The notes: generated from the letters alone by a model not told the origin. 64,000 bases of DNA from Streptomyces sp. RKAG290 (GCF_023701695.1 NZ_JAJOZC010000001.1:5455894-5519893), one strand, 5' to 3'. Counted from the first letter of the stretch, positions 8,862 to 19,747 are shown. Made by a program: numbers and translations.

Positions 8862-9904
8862 CCGTCCCCGCACCCAGGGCCGGCGGCGCGCTGAGGCTCT
8901 CGGACATCGCCGGGCAGGCCTCGGTCAGCGAAGCGACCGTCAGCCGGGTGCTCAACGGCAAGCCGGGCGTCGCGGACCCCACGCGTCAGCGGGTGCTCGC
9001 GGCGCTCGACATCCTGGGCTACGAACGCCCGGTACGGCTGCGCCAGCGCAGCGCCGGGCTGATCGGACTGGTGACGCCCGAGCTCACCAACCCGATCTTC
9101 CCGGCGTTCGCGCAGTCCGTCGAACAGGTCCTGGCGGGCCATGGCTACACCCCGGTGCTCTGCACCCAGCTGCCCGGCGGCGCCACCGAGGACGAGCTCG
9201 TCGAGCAGCTCGTCGAGCGCGGCGTCGGCGGCATCGTCTTCCTCTCCGGGCTGCACGCCGACACCTCGGCCGACCCGGCGCGGTACGCCGCGCTCACCGA
9301 GCGCGGGGTGCCGTTCGTGCTGATCAACGGCTACAACGAGCGGATCAGCGCGCCGTTCGTCTCGCCCGACGACACCGCCGCCGTGCGGATGGCCGTGGGG
9401 CACCTCGCCGAACTCGGCCACCGCAAGGTCGGGCTGGCGATCGGGCCGCAGCGCTATGTGCCCTCCCGCCGCAAGCGGGACGGCTTCGTGGACGCGGCGG
9501 TGTCCCTGCTGGGGCTCGACCGTGCCGAGGCCGAACTCCTGGTGTGCTCCACGCTGTTCAGCGTCGAGGGCGGCCAGGTGGCGGCCGGCGCGCTGCTCGA
9601 CCAGGGGTGCACGGGGATCGTCTGCGGCAGCGACCTGATGGCGCTGGGTGTGGTGCGTGCCGCCCGGGACCGCGGGCTCGACGTGCCGCGCGAGGTGTCC
9701 GTGGTCGGCTTCGACGACTCGCAGCTGATCGCGTTCACCGATCCGCCGCTGACCACGGTGCGTCAGCCCGTCCAGGCGATGGCGGCGGCCGCGGTGGGCG
9801 CGCTGCTGGAGGAGATCGGCGGAAGTCCCGTGCAGCGCACGGAGTACGTGTTCCAGCCGGAGCTGGTGGTACGGGGGTCGACCGCGGCACTCCGCAGCGC
9901 CTGA
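8858..9904 (+). CDS. Second MalR-like LacI-family regulator
   Basis: A 348-residue LacI/GalR protein. Its HTH (LSDIAGQASVSEATVSRVLN) and the following GKPGVADP are nearly identical to malR at 2422-3489, and the two are alike along their full length, including the DGFVDA and DDSQLIAFTDPPLTTVRQPV segments. I use the GTG at 8858 because it overlaps the preceding stop codon (GTGA) and puts the HTH near the N-terminus; longer frames upstream are inside the glucosidase gene. It probably binds the same CTTGCAG-type sites. An ancestral duplication and division of labour with MalR is inferred. Confidence 0.88.
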   Translation: MTVPAPRAGGALRLSDIAGQASVSEATVSRVLNGKPGVADPTRQRVLAALDILGYERPVRLRQRSAGLIGLVTPELTNPIFPAFAQSVEQVLAGHGYTPVLCTQLPGGATEDELVEQLVERGVGGIVFLSGLHADTSADPARYAALTERGVPFVLINGYNERISAPFVSPDDTAAVRMAVGHLAELGHRKVGLAIGPQRYVPSRRKRDGFVDAAVSLLGLDRAEAELLVCSTLFSVEGGQVAAGALLDQGCTGIVCGSDLMALGVVRAARDRGLDVPREVSVVGFDDSQLIAFTDPPLTTVRQPVQAMAAAAVGALLEEIGGSPVQRTEYVFQPELVVRGSTAALRSA

Positions 9905-10020
9905 GGCGACCGGCGGCGCCGTACGACGAGGTCCTGGGTCCGGAGGGGGGATCCCGGGCCTTGTCGTGCGTCCGGGCACTTCCCGGGGCGGGCCGGGCCG
10001 GCGGAGATCCCGGCGTACAG
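9905..10020. other. Gene-free stretch upstream of a large hairpin
   Basis: Very G+C-rich sequence after the second LacI gene with several short inverted repeats. I see no gene or clear promoter here; the next identified element is the hairpin at 10021-10080. Confidence 0.4.
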
Positions 10021-10080
10021 GAGAGGCACCGGGAGTCGGCCCGGACGGGCCGGCGGGGAGTGTGACTCCCGGTACCTCTC
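10021..10080. terminator. Long hairpin between the LacI-type gene and the amylase promoter
   Basis: Arms of 17 nt at 10021-10037 and 10064-10080 pair with a single G-U wobble (GAGAGGCACCGGGAGTC against GACTCCCGGTACCTCTC). The loop holds a second hairpin, GGCCCGgaCGGGCC. It is well placed to end transcription of the malEFG-glucosidase-LacI unit and isolate the amylase promoter. No T tract, as is usual in high-G+C actinomycetes. Confidence 0.65.
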
Positions 10081-10169
10081 TTGTCCGTGACCGGCCCGGC
10101 CGGCCGGGCGCGTGGGGCCCGGGGTAACGGGACCCCCGGCCGACCGGACCGGAGTCGGGAGAAACGTAA

Positions 10170-10325
10170 CAGCCCTGCAATGTCTTGCGTAAGACCTTGC
10201 AGGCGGGAAAATGCAGTATTTCGCGGATGTGAGCAGGCCATGTCCAAAGGGTTGACCGGAACCTGACGGACTCGTACGGTCTCCCCGCGGCAAGGTTTGC
10301 ATTCTTGCAGCAAGAACCTTCAGAA
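10170..10325 (+). promoter_or_regulatory. Alpha-amylase promoter with MalR-type CTTGCAG operators
   Basis: A good -35/-10 pair is visible: TTGACC at 10252-10257 and TACGGT at 10275-10280, spaced 17 bp. Repeats flank it on both sides. Upstream are CTGCAA (10175-10180), CTTGCG (10184-10189) and CTTGCAG (10196-10202). Just past the expected start site is GCAAG-n9-CTTGCAG (10290-10310) followed by CAAGAACCTT. CTTGCAG repeats are known MalR/Reg1-linked elements in Streptomyces amylase promoters. The downstream copies would block transcription directly. The positions are seen; the regulator assignment is inferred. Confidence 0.75.
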
Positions 10326-10469
10326 GCCTTGAGGGCAGGGCGCGTTGCCGTACGAGGCTGAGAGGCTTTCGGGTCACCCGGATCGGACAGCGGACCACCT
10401 CCGCCCGGTCGGGGCCGGCCCGGCAGCCTCCGCACCGTCACCCGCATTTCCCCCACCGCAGGAGGAAAG

Positions 10470-12182
10470 ATGGCACGCAGATTCCTGTCTGCAGCGCTCG
10501 CGCTGACAGCAGGCGCCGCCGCCCTCGTGGTCCCCGCCACGAGCGCCCAGGCCGCCGCCCCGGGCACCAAGGACGTCACCGCAGTCCTCTTCGAGTGGAA
10601 ATTCGACTCCGTGGCCAAGGCGTGCACGGACTCCCTCGGCCCGGCCGGCTACGGCTACGTACAGGTCTCGCCGCCCCAGGAACACATCCAGGGCGGCCAG
10701 TGGTGGACCTCGTACCAGCCGGTCAGCTACCGGATCGCCGGACGGCTCGGCGACCGCACCGCCTTCGCCGACATGGTCAACACCTGCCACAGCGCGGGCG
10801 TCAAGGTCGTCGCCGACTCCGTCATCAACCACATGTCGGCGGGCTCGGGCACCGGTACCGGCGGCTCCTCGTACACGAAGTACAACTACCCCGGGCTCTA
10901 CTCCGCGCCCGACATGGACGACTGCACCGCGCAGATCAGCAACTACCAGGACCGGTACAACGTCCAGCACTGCGAACTCGTCGGCCTGGCCGACCTGGAC
11001 ACCGGTGAGGAGTACGTCCGCGGCAAGATCGCCGGATACCTCAACGACCTGCTCTCGCTGGGCGTCGACGGCTTCCGGATCGACGGGGCCAAGCACATAC
11101 CCGAGGACGATCTCGCCAACATCAAGTCCCGGCTGAGCAACCCCGGCGCCTACTGGAAGCAGGAGGCGATCTACGGAGCCGGTGAGGCCGTCTCGCCCGA
11201 CGAGTACGCAGGCACCGGCGACGTCCAGGAATTCCGCTACGCCCGCGGCCTCAAGCAGGTCTTCAACAACCAGAACCTCGCCGACCTGAAGAACTTCGGC
11301 GAGGGCTGGGGCTTCATGGCGTCCTCGAAGGCCGCGGTCTTCGTCGACAACCACGACACCGAGCGCGGTGGCGACACGCTCAGCTACAAGGACGGCGCCA
11401 AGTACACGCTCGCCGGCGTCTTCATGCTGGCCTGGCCCTATGGCTCGCCGGACGTCCACTCCGGCTACGAGTGGTCCGACAAGGACGCCGGTCCGCCGAA
11501 CGGCGGCACGGTGAACGCCTGCTACAGCGACGGCTGGAAGTGCCAGCACGCCTGGCGCGAGATCGCGTCCATGGTCGGCTTCCGCAACACCGCACGCGGC
11601 GAGACCGTCACGAACTGGTGGGACAACGGCGGCGACCAGATCGCCTTCGGCCGCGGCGCCAAGGCGTACGTCGCGATCAACCACGAGAGCTCCTCGCTGA
11701 CGCGTACGTTCCAGACCTCGCTGCCCGCCGGTGACTACTGCGACATCCAGTCCGGCAACGGCGTCACCGTCAACGGCTCGGGCCAGTTCACCGCCACGCT
11801 CGGTGCCGACACCGCCCTCGCCCTCCAGACCGGCGCCCGCACCTGCTCCGGCGGCGGCACCGGGCCGGCCGACCCCGGTACGGGCACCTCCGGCGCCTCC
11901 TTCGGCGTCAACGCCACCACCCAGCCCGGCCAGAACATCTACGTCACCGGCAGCCAGTCCGCCCTCGGCAGCTGGAACCCCGCGACCGCGCTGAAGCTTG
12001 ATCCGGCCGCGTACCCGGTCTGGAAGCTCGACGTGAGCCTGCCCGCCGGTACGTCGTTCGAGTACAAGTACGTCCGCAAGGACGCGAGCGGCAATGTCAC
12101 CTGGGAGAGCGGTGCCAACCGCACGGCCACGGTGCCGGCCTCGGGCAAGGTCGCGCTGACCGGCGACGTCTGGCGCGGCTGA
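10470..12182 (+). CDS. Secreted alpha-amylase with C-terminal starch-binding domain
   Basis: A 570-residue extracellular GH13 alpha-amylase cutting alpha-1,4 links of starch. A Sec signal peptide ends near residue 28 (SAQA/AAPG). The barrel shows the nucleophile Asp205 in GFRIDGAKH, acid/base Glu239 in YGAGEAV, and Asp296 in VDNHDTER. After a Gly/Thr/Pro linker, residues ~475-570 form a CBM20 starch-binding module (GSQSALGSWNPATALKLD, YKYVRKDASGNVTWESG). GGAGG lies just before the ATG at 10470. It is expressed from its own promoter with MalR-type repeats. The product maltodextrins are the likely MalE substrate. Confidence 0.95.
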   Translation: MARRFLSAALALTAGAAALVVPATSAQAAAPGTKDVTAVLFEWKFDSVAKACTDSLGPAGYGYVQVSPPQEHIQGGQWWTSYQPVSYRIAGRLGDRTAFADMVNTCHSAGVKVVADSVINHMSAGSGTGTGGSSYTKYNYPGLYSAPDMDDCTAQISNYQDRYNVQHCELVGLADLDTGEEYVRGKIAGYLNDLLSLGVDGFRIDGAKHIPEDDLANIKSRLSNPGAYWKQEAIYGAGEAVSPDEYAGTGDVQEFRYARGLKQVFNNQNLADLKNFGEGWGFMASSKAAVFVDNHDTERGGDTLSYKDGAKYTLAGVFMLAWPYGSPDVHSGYEWSDKDAGPPNGGTVNACYSDGWKCQHAWREIASMVGFRNTARGETVTNWWDNGGDQIAFGRGAKAYVAINHESSSLTRTFQTSLPAGDYCDIQSGNGVTVNGSGQFTATLGADTALALQTGARTCSGGGTGPADPGTGTSGASFGVNATTQPGQNIYVTGSQSALGSWNPATALKLDPAAYPVWKLDVSLPAGTSFEYKYVRKDASGNVTWESGANRTATVPASGKVALTGDVWRG

Positions 12183-12200
12183 CCTTCTTCCGCCTCATCT

Positions 12201-12229
12201 GCCGGACGGACCGCACGGGCCCGTCCGGC
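12201..12229. terminator. Hairpin after the alpha-amylase gene
   Basis: Inverted repeat GCCGGACGG at 12201-12209 and CCGTCCGGC at 12221-12229 with an 11-nt loop, 18 bp after the amylase stop and 35 bp before the pullulanase start. Probably a partial terminator that lets some transcript continue into the next gene. Confidence 0.5.
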
Positions 12230-12263
12230 CCTGCACCCGCACCCCCTTTCGAGGAGAACCCGA

Positions 12264-15200
12264 GTGATACGTCCGTCCCGCGCGCCCGCGCGAAGAGCGG
12301 CGCCCGCCGCCGTCGTCGCGGCCGCCCTGTGCGCGGCCCTCGTGCCCGCGCTGCCCGCCGCCGCGGCCAGGCCGCCCGCCGCGCCGTCGGACGCCGAGCT
12401 GGCCGCACAGCCCGCCCGCCACGACCTGACCCGTGAGCAGTTCTACTTCGTCATGCCCGACCGGTTCGCCAACGGCGACACCGGAAACGACCGGGGCGGA
12501 CTGACCGGCTCCCGGCTGGAGACCGGCTACGACCCCACCGACAAGGGGTTCTACCAGGGCGGCGACCTCAAGGGGCTCACCGGCAGGCTCGACTACATCA
12601 AGCAGCTCGGCACCACCGCGATCTGGCTCGCCCCGATCTTCAGGAACCGACCCGTCCAGGGCACCGGCAAGGACGCCTCGGCCGGCTACCACGGCTACTG
12701 GATCACCGACTTCACCCAGGTCGACCCGCACTTCGGCACCAACGCCGACCTCTCGAAGCTGATCGACAAGGCCCACGGCAAGGGCATGAAGGTCTTCTTC
12801 GACGTCATCACCAACCACACCGCCGACACCGTCGACTACGCCGAGAAGACTTACGGCTACAAGCCCAAGGGCGCCTACCCGTACCTCGACAGTGACGGCC
12901 GCCCCTTCGACGACGCCGCCGGCCCGGCCGAGGTGGACGCCGACTCCTTCCCGTACAAGCCGGTCACCACCGGCGGCAAGACGCCGTCCTGGCTCAACGA
13001 CCCGACGATGTACCACAACCGCGGCGACTCGACCTATGCCGGCGAGTCCACCACGTACGGCGACTTCTCCGGGCTCGACGACCTGTGGACCGAGCGCCCC
13101 GAGGTCGTCTCCGGCATGGAGAAGATCTACGAGAAGTGGGTCCGCGACTTCGACATCGACGGCTTCCGGATCGACACCGTCAAACACGTCGACCTGGACT
13201 TCTGGACCCAGTGGGCGACCGCGCTCGACACCTACGCGGCCAGGCACGGGCGCGACGACTTCTTCATGTTCGGTGAGGTCTACTCCGCCGACACCGCGAT
13301 CACCTCGCCCTACGTCACCCAGGGGCGGCTGGACGCGACGCTCGACTTCCCCTTCCAGGAAGCGGCCCGCCAGTACGCCTCGCAGGGCGCCCCGGCCTCG
13401 AAGCTCGCCGCCGTCTTCGGCGACGACTACCGGTACACCACCGACAAGGCCAACGCCTACGAGCAGGTGACCTTCCTCGGCAACCACGACATGGGCCGCA
13501 TCGGCACCTTCCTCAAGCAGGACAACCCGAAGGCCGGTGACGCCGAGCTGGTCAAGCGGGACCGCCTGGCCAACGAGCTGATGTTCCTCAGCCGCGGCAA
13601 CCCCGTCGTCTACTACGGCGACGAGCAGGGCTTCACCGGTGCGGGCGGCGACAAGGACGCCCGTCAGACGATGTTCGCCTCGAAGACCGCCGACTACCTC
13701 GACGACGACGAGCTGGGCACCGACCGCACGCACGCCTCCGACGCGTACGACACCCGGCACCCGGTCTACCGGTCCATCGCGGCCCTCTCCGAGCTGACCA
13801 GGAAGAACCCGGCGCTGCGCGACGGCGTCCAGACCGAGCGGTACGCCGAGGGCTCCGTCTACGCCTTCTCCCGTACGGACCCGGCGCACAGCAACGAGTA
13901 CGTCGTCGCCACCAACAACGGCACCGAGGCGCGGACCGTGCAGCTGCCGACCGAGTCGGCCCGGATGAACTTCCGCACACTGTACGGCGGTTCCGGAGCG
14001 CTCCGCAGCGGCGCCGACAAGAGGATCACCGTCACCGTGCCGGCCCTGTCCAGCCTCGTGCTCCGGGCCGAGAAGCCGCTGGGCACCCCGGCGGCCAAGC
14101 CCTCGGTCACGCTGAAGGCACCGGCCGCCGGTGCCACCGGCACCGTCGAGCTGACCGCCGGCGTCGACGGCGGCTCCCTCGACCGGGTCGTCTTCGCCGC
14201 CCAGCAGGGCAACGGGAGGTGGACCACGCTCGGCACCGCCGACCACGCCCCGTACAAGGTCACCCAGACCATCGGTGACACCGTCGCCGCCGGAACACCG
14301 CTGCGCTACAAGGCCGTCGTCGTCGACCGGGCCGGGCGCACCGCGAGCGCACTCGCCTCGTCGACCGCCGGAGCGCCACCCGCCCCGGCGAAGCCCGTCG
14401 CCGTCGAACGCGACTACGCCGTCGTCCACTACAAGCGCGCCGACGGCGACTACGACGGATGGCAGGCCAGGTCCGGCGACACCACCGCCGCCTTCACCGG
14501 GCGGGACGCCTACGGCGCCTTCGCCTGGACCAAGGTGCCGGAGGGCGCTTCCTCGGTCCCGTACACCGTCGAGAAGTCCGGTACGGCAGACGGACCGGAG
14601 CGCACCGTCGACCTCGCGAAGACCGGACAGGTCTGGATCGAGCAGGGCAAGGACGGCCAGGCCGACACCGCCCCCGACGGCGCCTATCCCGCCCAGGACA
14701 CCACCAAGGCTGTCCTGCACTACTACCGTGCCGACGGCGACTACGACGGCTGGGGCCTGCACACCTGGACCGGCGCCAAGGAACCGACCGACTGGTCCAA
14801 GCCGCTCCAGCCGGTGAAGAAGGACGCCTCCGGCGTCACCTTCGAGGTCCCGCTCGCCGACGGGGCCACCTCGCTCAGCTACATCCTGCACCGCGGCGAC
14901 GAGAAGGACCTGCCCAGCGACCAGTCACTCGACCTCGCCACCTACGGCCACGAGGTGTGGATGCTCGGCGGAACGGCCGGCTATCTGCTCCCGCAGACCG
15001 GCGGCGTCCCCGCCCCCGACCTCACCAAGGCCGAGGCGCAGTGGATCGACTCCGACACCGTCGTCTGGAAGGTGAAGGCCACCGAGGCCACCAGTCAGCA
15101 GCTCGTCTACGCATCGAGCGGCGGCATCTCCGTCGTCGACGGCGCACTCTCCGACGAGGGCCGGTGGCTGCGGCTCAGCCCGTCCGCGCTGACCGACGCG

Positions 15201-17587
15201 CAGAAGGCGAAGTACCCGCACCTCAAGGACTACCCGGCGTTCACCGTCGACGCCCGTGACCGGGACCGGGTCCGTGACGCCCTGCGCGGCCAGCTGATCG
15301 CCACCCAGCGCGCGGCCAACGGCGCCCTGCTCGCCGCCACCGGCGTACAGAGCGCCGGTGTGCTCGACGACCTCTACGGGACGAAGGCGAGCAGCGCCTC
15401 GCTCGGCCCGGTCTTCCGGCACGGCACGCCCACGCTGTCCGTCTGGGCGCCCACCGCCCGTACCGTCTCGCTCGAACTCGACGGCAGGACCGTCCCGATG
15501 CGGCGGGACGACCGCACCGGCGTCTGGTCCGTCACCGGGAAGCGGAGCTGGAACGGCAAGCCCTACCGGTACGTGGTGAAGGTCTGGGCGCCCACCGTCC
15601 AGAAGCTCGTCACCAACAAGGTCACCGACCCCTACTCCACCGCGCTGACCGCCGACTCGGCCCGGAGCCTCGTGGTCGACCTCGAAGACGGCAGGCTCGC
15701 GCCCAAGGGCTGGAGCGGCCTGCGCAAGCCCGCCGCCACGCCGCTGCGCGACGCCCAGATCCAGGAACTCCAGATCCGCGACTTCTCGATCGCGGACCCC
15801 ACGTCCAAGCACCCCGGCGAGTACCTCGCCTTCACCGACACCCGCTCCGACGGGATGAAGCACCTCAAGGAACTCGCCGACTCCGGCACCAGCTACGTCC
15901 ACCTGCTGCCCGCCTTCGACATCGGCACCATCCCCGAGAAGAAGAAGGACCAGCAGAAGCCCGCCTGCGACCTGTCCGTCTACGCCCCCGACTCCCAGGA
16001 GCAGCAGGCGTGCGTGGCGAAGGCCGCCGCGAAGGACGGCTTCAACTGGGGCTACGACCCGCTGCACTACACCGTCCCGGAAGGCTCCTACGCCTCCGAC
16101 CCCGACGGTACGAAGCGGACCGTCGAATTCCGGCAGATGGTGCAGGGGCTGAACAACGCCGGCCTGCGGACCGTCATGGACGTCGTCTACAACCACACCG
16201 TCGCCTCCGGCCAGGACGACAAGTCGGTGCTCGACCGGATCGTGCCCGGCTACTACCAGCGACTGCTGGAGGACGGCACCGTCGCCACCTCCACCTGCTG
16301 CGCCAACACCGCGCCCGAGAACACCATGATGGGCAAGCTCGTCGTCGACTCGATCGTCACCTGGGCCAGGGAGTACAAGGTCGACGGCTTCCGCTTCGAC
16401 CTGATGGGACACCACCCCAAGGCCAACATCCTGGCCGTCCGCAAGGCGCTGGACGCCCTGACCCCCGCCAAGGACGGCGTCGACGGAAAGAAGATCATCC
16501 TGTACGGGGAGGGCTGGAACTTCGGTGAGATCGCCGACGACGCCCGCTTCGTCCAGGCCACCCAGAAGAACATGGCCGGCACCGGCATCGCCACCTTCTC
16601 CGACCGGGCCCGCGACGCCGTGCGCGGCGGCAGCCCCTTCGACGAGGACCCCGGTGTGCAGGGCTTCGCCACCGGCCTCTACACCGACCCCAACACCTCC
16701 ACGGGCAACGGCACGAAGGCCGAACAGAAGGCCCGGCTGCTCCACTACCAGGACCTGATCAAGGTCGGACTCACCGGCAGCCTCGCCGACTACACCTTCA
16801 CCGACACCACCGGCAACACGGTCAAGGGCTCGGGCGTCGACTACAACGGAGCGCCCGCCGGATACGCCGCGGCCCCCGGCGACGCGCTCGCGTACGCCGA
16901 CGCCCACGACAACGAGACGCTGTACGACGCGCTCGCCTTCAAGCTGCCGGCGGGCACCTCGGCAGCCGACCGGGCCAGGATGCAGGTCCTGGCCATGGCG
17001 ACGGCCACCCTCTCGCAGGGCCCCTCGCTCTCCCAGGCCGGCAGCGACCTGCTGCGCTCCAAGTCGCTGGACCGCAACTCCTTCGACAGCGGCGACTGGT
17101 TCAACGCCCTGCACTGGGACTGCCACGCAGGCAACGGCTTCGGCCGCGGACTTCCGCCCGCCGCCGACAACCAGGCCAAATGGCCTTACGCCAAGCCGCT
17201 GTTGACGAACTCCGCGCTCAGCCCCGGCTGCGCACAGATCAACGGCGCCTCGGCCGCGTACCAGGACCTGCTCACCATCCGCGCCACGGAGAAGGACTTC
17301 GGCCTCTCCACCGCCGGACAGGTGCAGTCCGCGCTGTCCTTCCCGCTGTCCGGCAAGGACGAGACACCCGGGGTGATCACCATGCGGCTCGGAAAGCTGG
17401 TGGTCGTCCTCAACGCCACCCCGGCGCCACCACCCAGCAGGTCGCCGCGCTCGCGGGCAGCGACTACGCCCTGCACCCCGTCCAGGCGGCGGGAGCGGAT
17501 CTTACCGTCAAGAAGTCGAATTACGAGAGGAGTTCAGGCAGCTTCACCGTCCCGGGACGTACAGCGGCAGTGTTCTCCCTGCGCTGA
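12264..17587 (+). CDS. pulA: Secreted bifunctional amylase/pullulanase, with an apparent 3' frameshift
   Basis: Giant extracellular debranching enzyme, about 1770 residues. The order is signal peptide; first GH13 domain (Asp304 in GFRIDTVKH, Glu338 in MFGEVYS, Asp409 in GNHDMGR); a beta-sandwich region; two pullulanase-associated repeats sharing YRADGDYDGW-like cores (near residues 720 and 820); an N-terminal pullulanase/CBM48 region; and a second GH13 domain with the pullulanase signature FNWGYDP (1260-1266), Asp1379, Glu1416 and Asp1549. The uninterrupted frame runs into unlikely Arg/Pro-rich sequence to 17708. From about 17425 another frame gives the proper tail TTQQVAALAGSDYALHPVQA...AAVFSLR, ending at 17587. 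One missing base near 17422-17425 (CCGGCGCC) explains this. Starts at GTG 12264 after GAGGAG. Confidence 0.9.
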
Positions 17588-17704
17588 CCCCGAGGGGACT
17601 ACCGTGGGGGGAGCCGCCGGGGTGAGAGCCGCAGCACCGGATCCCCGGCGCGCCCCCCACCACCCCACTCGGCCGGGACCGGCCCATCCAGCTGCTCTGC
17701 GACG

Positions 17705-19747
17705 GTGACGACGGTGAGCCACATCCCCGAGGAGACCACGAGCTTTGTCGGACGGAAAGCGGAGCTGATCAGGCTCGAACACGCCCTCGGGGCGGGCCGG
17801 CTGACGACGCTCACCGGCCCCGGCGGGGTCGGCAAGACCCGGCTGGCGGTCCGCGCCGCCGGCCGGGCGGCCGCCCGCTACCGCGACGGCGTCTGGTGGG
17901 CCGACCTCGCCCCGCTCCATGACGACGGGCTGCTCATCGCCACCGTCTCCGACGCGGTCGGGCTCAGCGACCACACCCTGCGGATGCCCCTCGACGTGCT
18001 GTGCGAGTGGCTCGCCGACAAGGAGCTGCTGCTCGTCCTGGACTCCTGCGAGCATCTGCGCCCCGCCTGCGCCCACCTGCTCGGCGAGATCCTCACCACC
18101 GCGCCCGGACTCACCGTGCTCGCCACCAGCAGACAGCCCCTCGACATCAAGGGCGAGCAGCTCGTCGAGGTGGAGCCGCTGTCCGTCGACGGCGCCCCCG
18201 ACGCCCTGACCCTGTTCCGGGAGCGGGCCGCCGCCGCTGCCCCGGACACCGCCCTGGACGAACCGGCCACCGCAGCGGCGGCCGCCGAGATCTGCCACCG
18301 CCTCGAAGGCATCCCGCTCGCCATCGAACTCGCGGCGGCGGGCACCGGCCTGCACACCGTCGAGCAGATCGCGCTGCGCATCGGCTCCCGCCTCGACCTG
18401 CTCGCCGACCCCTCGATCCGGCCGCTGCGCCACCGCACCCTGCGCACCACCATCGGCTGGAGCCACGAACTGTGCACGCCGCTGGAACGGCTGCTCTGGG
18501 CCCGGCTGACCGTGCTGCGCGGCGACTTCGACGAGGCCCTGGCCCGCACGGTCTGCACCGGGGGACCGCTCACCGACGACGGGGTGCGGACGGCCTTGCG
18601 CGGGCTGGTTGCCAAGTCGGTCGTCGCCCACGACGGGGTACGCCACCGCATGCTGGACACCATCCGCGAGTACGGCCGGATGTGGCTGGCCGAACTCGGC
18701 GAGGAACGCGCCGCCGCCGACCGGCACGCCGCCTGCTTCCTGCAGCTGGCCCGCAGCGCCCACGCCGGCTGGACCGGCGAGGACCAGATCAGCTGGTACC
18801 ACCGCATCGCCGACTCGCACGCCGACCTGTGCGCTGCCCTCGACCACCTGCTCGCCCACGACACCGCGGCCGCCCAGGAGATGGCCGGCCGGATCGGCTT
18901 CTTCTGGTGCTGCTGCGGCCACCTGCCGCAGACCCGCGGGTACGCCCAGCGAGCCCTCGACGCCGGCCCCTCGCGGGGGCCCCACCGCACCCGCGCCCTG
19001 TGGGTGCTCGGCATCTGCGTGATGCTCCAGGGCGACTACCGGGCCGCCGAGCGGGTCGGCGAGGAATGCGTGCGGGCGGCGGCCGAAGACGGGACCGACG
19101 AAGGCATCCTGGCCGCCGCCTATCTGCGCGGCCTCACCCACCTGATGACCGGCGACCCGGAGTCGGGCCTGCGCGAGGCCGACCGGGTCCTGCGCGGCAC
19201 CGAGGCGGGCACACCGCTCGAATCGGCCTACCGGCTGCGCTGCCACCTGATCACCGTCTTCGCCCTCACCGGCCTCGGCAGGCTGGCCGAGGCGGCCGAG
19301 GCGGCGGTCGTCCTGCGCGCGGCCTGCGAGGCACAGGACGAGTGCTGGACCCGCAGCTACGTCGACTACCAACTGGCCCTGATCGCGCTGCTGCAGGGCC
19401 GCGCCGAGGCGGCCGCCGCACACGCCCGGTCGATGCTCACGTGCAAGCACCGGCTGCGCGACAGCTTCGGCATCGCGCTCGGCCTGGACATCCTGGCCGC
19501 CGCAGTGGCCGCCCAGGGCGAGGGCGCCCACGCCGCCCGGGTGTACGGCACCGGACAGGTCTACTGGCGGATGGTCGGCCACCCCCAGCGCGGCACCCCG
19601 GAACTCGGCCCGGTGCGGGAGGCCTGCGAACAACAGGCCCGGGCGGCCATCGGAGACGCCGCCTACCAGCGGGCGTTCGACCGGGGGCGGGCGGACAGCG
19701 CGGAAGCGGGCCTGGCACTCGCCCTCCACGGCGAGCTGCTCACCTAG
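17705..19747 (+). CDS. STAND-type ATPase (AfsR/LuxR-regulator-like) without a DNA-binding domain
   Basis: A 680-residue protein with an N-terminal NB-ARC-like NTPase: P-loop GPGGVGKTRL near residue 40 and a Walker B-like LLLVLDSCEHL near residue 110, then a winged-helix/arm region and a helical repeat region of TPR type. Relatives usually carry a LuxR or SARP DNA-binding domain. Here the C-terminus simply ends ALALHGELLT, so none is visible. It may sense a signal or bind partners and is not shown to bind DNA. Start at GTG 17705; a GTG at 17714 is also possible. It directly follows the pullulanase gene, and a role in starch regulation is only suggested by position. Confidence 0.75.
   Translation: MTTVSHIPEETTSFVGRKAELIRLEHALGAGRLTTLTGPGGVGKTRLAVRAAGRAAARYRDGVWWADLAPLHDDGLLIATVSDAVGLSDHTLRMPLDVLCEWLADKELLLVLDSCEHLRPACAHLLGEILTTAPGLTVLATSRQPLDIKGEQLVEVEPLSVDGAPDALTLFRERAAAAAPDTALDEPATAAAAAEICHRLEGIPLAIELAAAGTGLHTVEQIALRIGSRLDLLADPSIRPLRHRTLRTTIGWSHELCTPLERLLWARLTVLRGDFDEALARTVCTGGPLTDDGVRTALRGLVAKSVVAHDGVRHRMLDTIREYGRMWLAELGEERAAADRHAACFLQLARSAHAGWTGEDQISWYHRIADSHADLCAALDHLLAHDTAAAQEMAGRIGFFWCCCGHLPQTRGYAQRALDAGPSRGPHRTRALWVLGICVMLQGDYRAAERVGEECVRAAAEDGTDEGILAAAYLRGLTHLMTGDPESGLREADRVLRGTEAGTPLESAYRLRCHLITVFALTGLGRLAEAAEAAVVLRAACEAQDECWTRSYVDYQLALIALLQGRAEAAAAHARSMLTCKHRLRDSFGIALGLDILAAAVAAQGEGAHAARVYGTGQVYWRMVGHPQRGTPELGPVREACEQQARAAIGDAAYQRAFDRGRADSAEAGLALALHGELLT

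Noticed and set aside
6237..8873. An 878-codon minus-strand open frame opposite malG and the glucosidase
   Set aside because: No protein family motif and fully overlapped by well supported genes.
12195..14891. A long antisense frame opposite the pullulanase gene
   Set aside because: Same composition artefact; the plus strand encodes clear GH13 domains.
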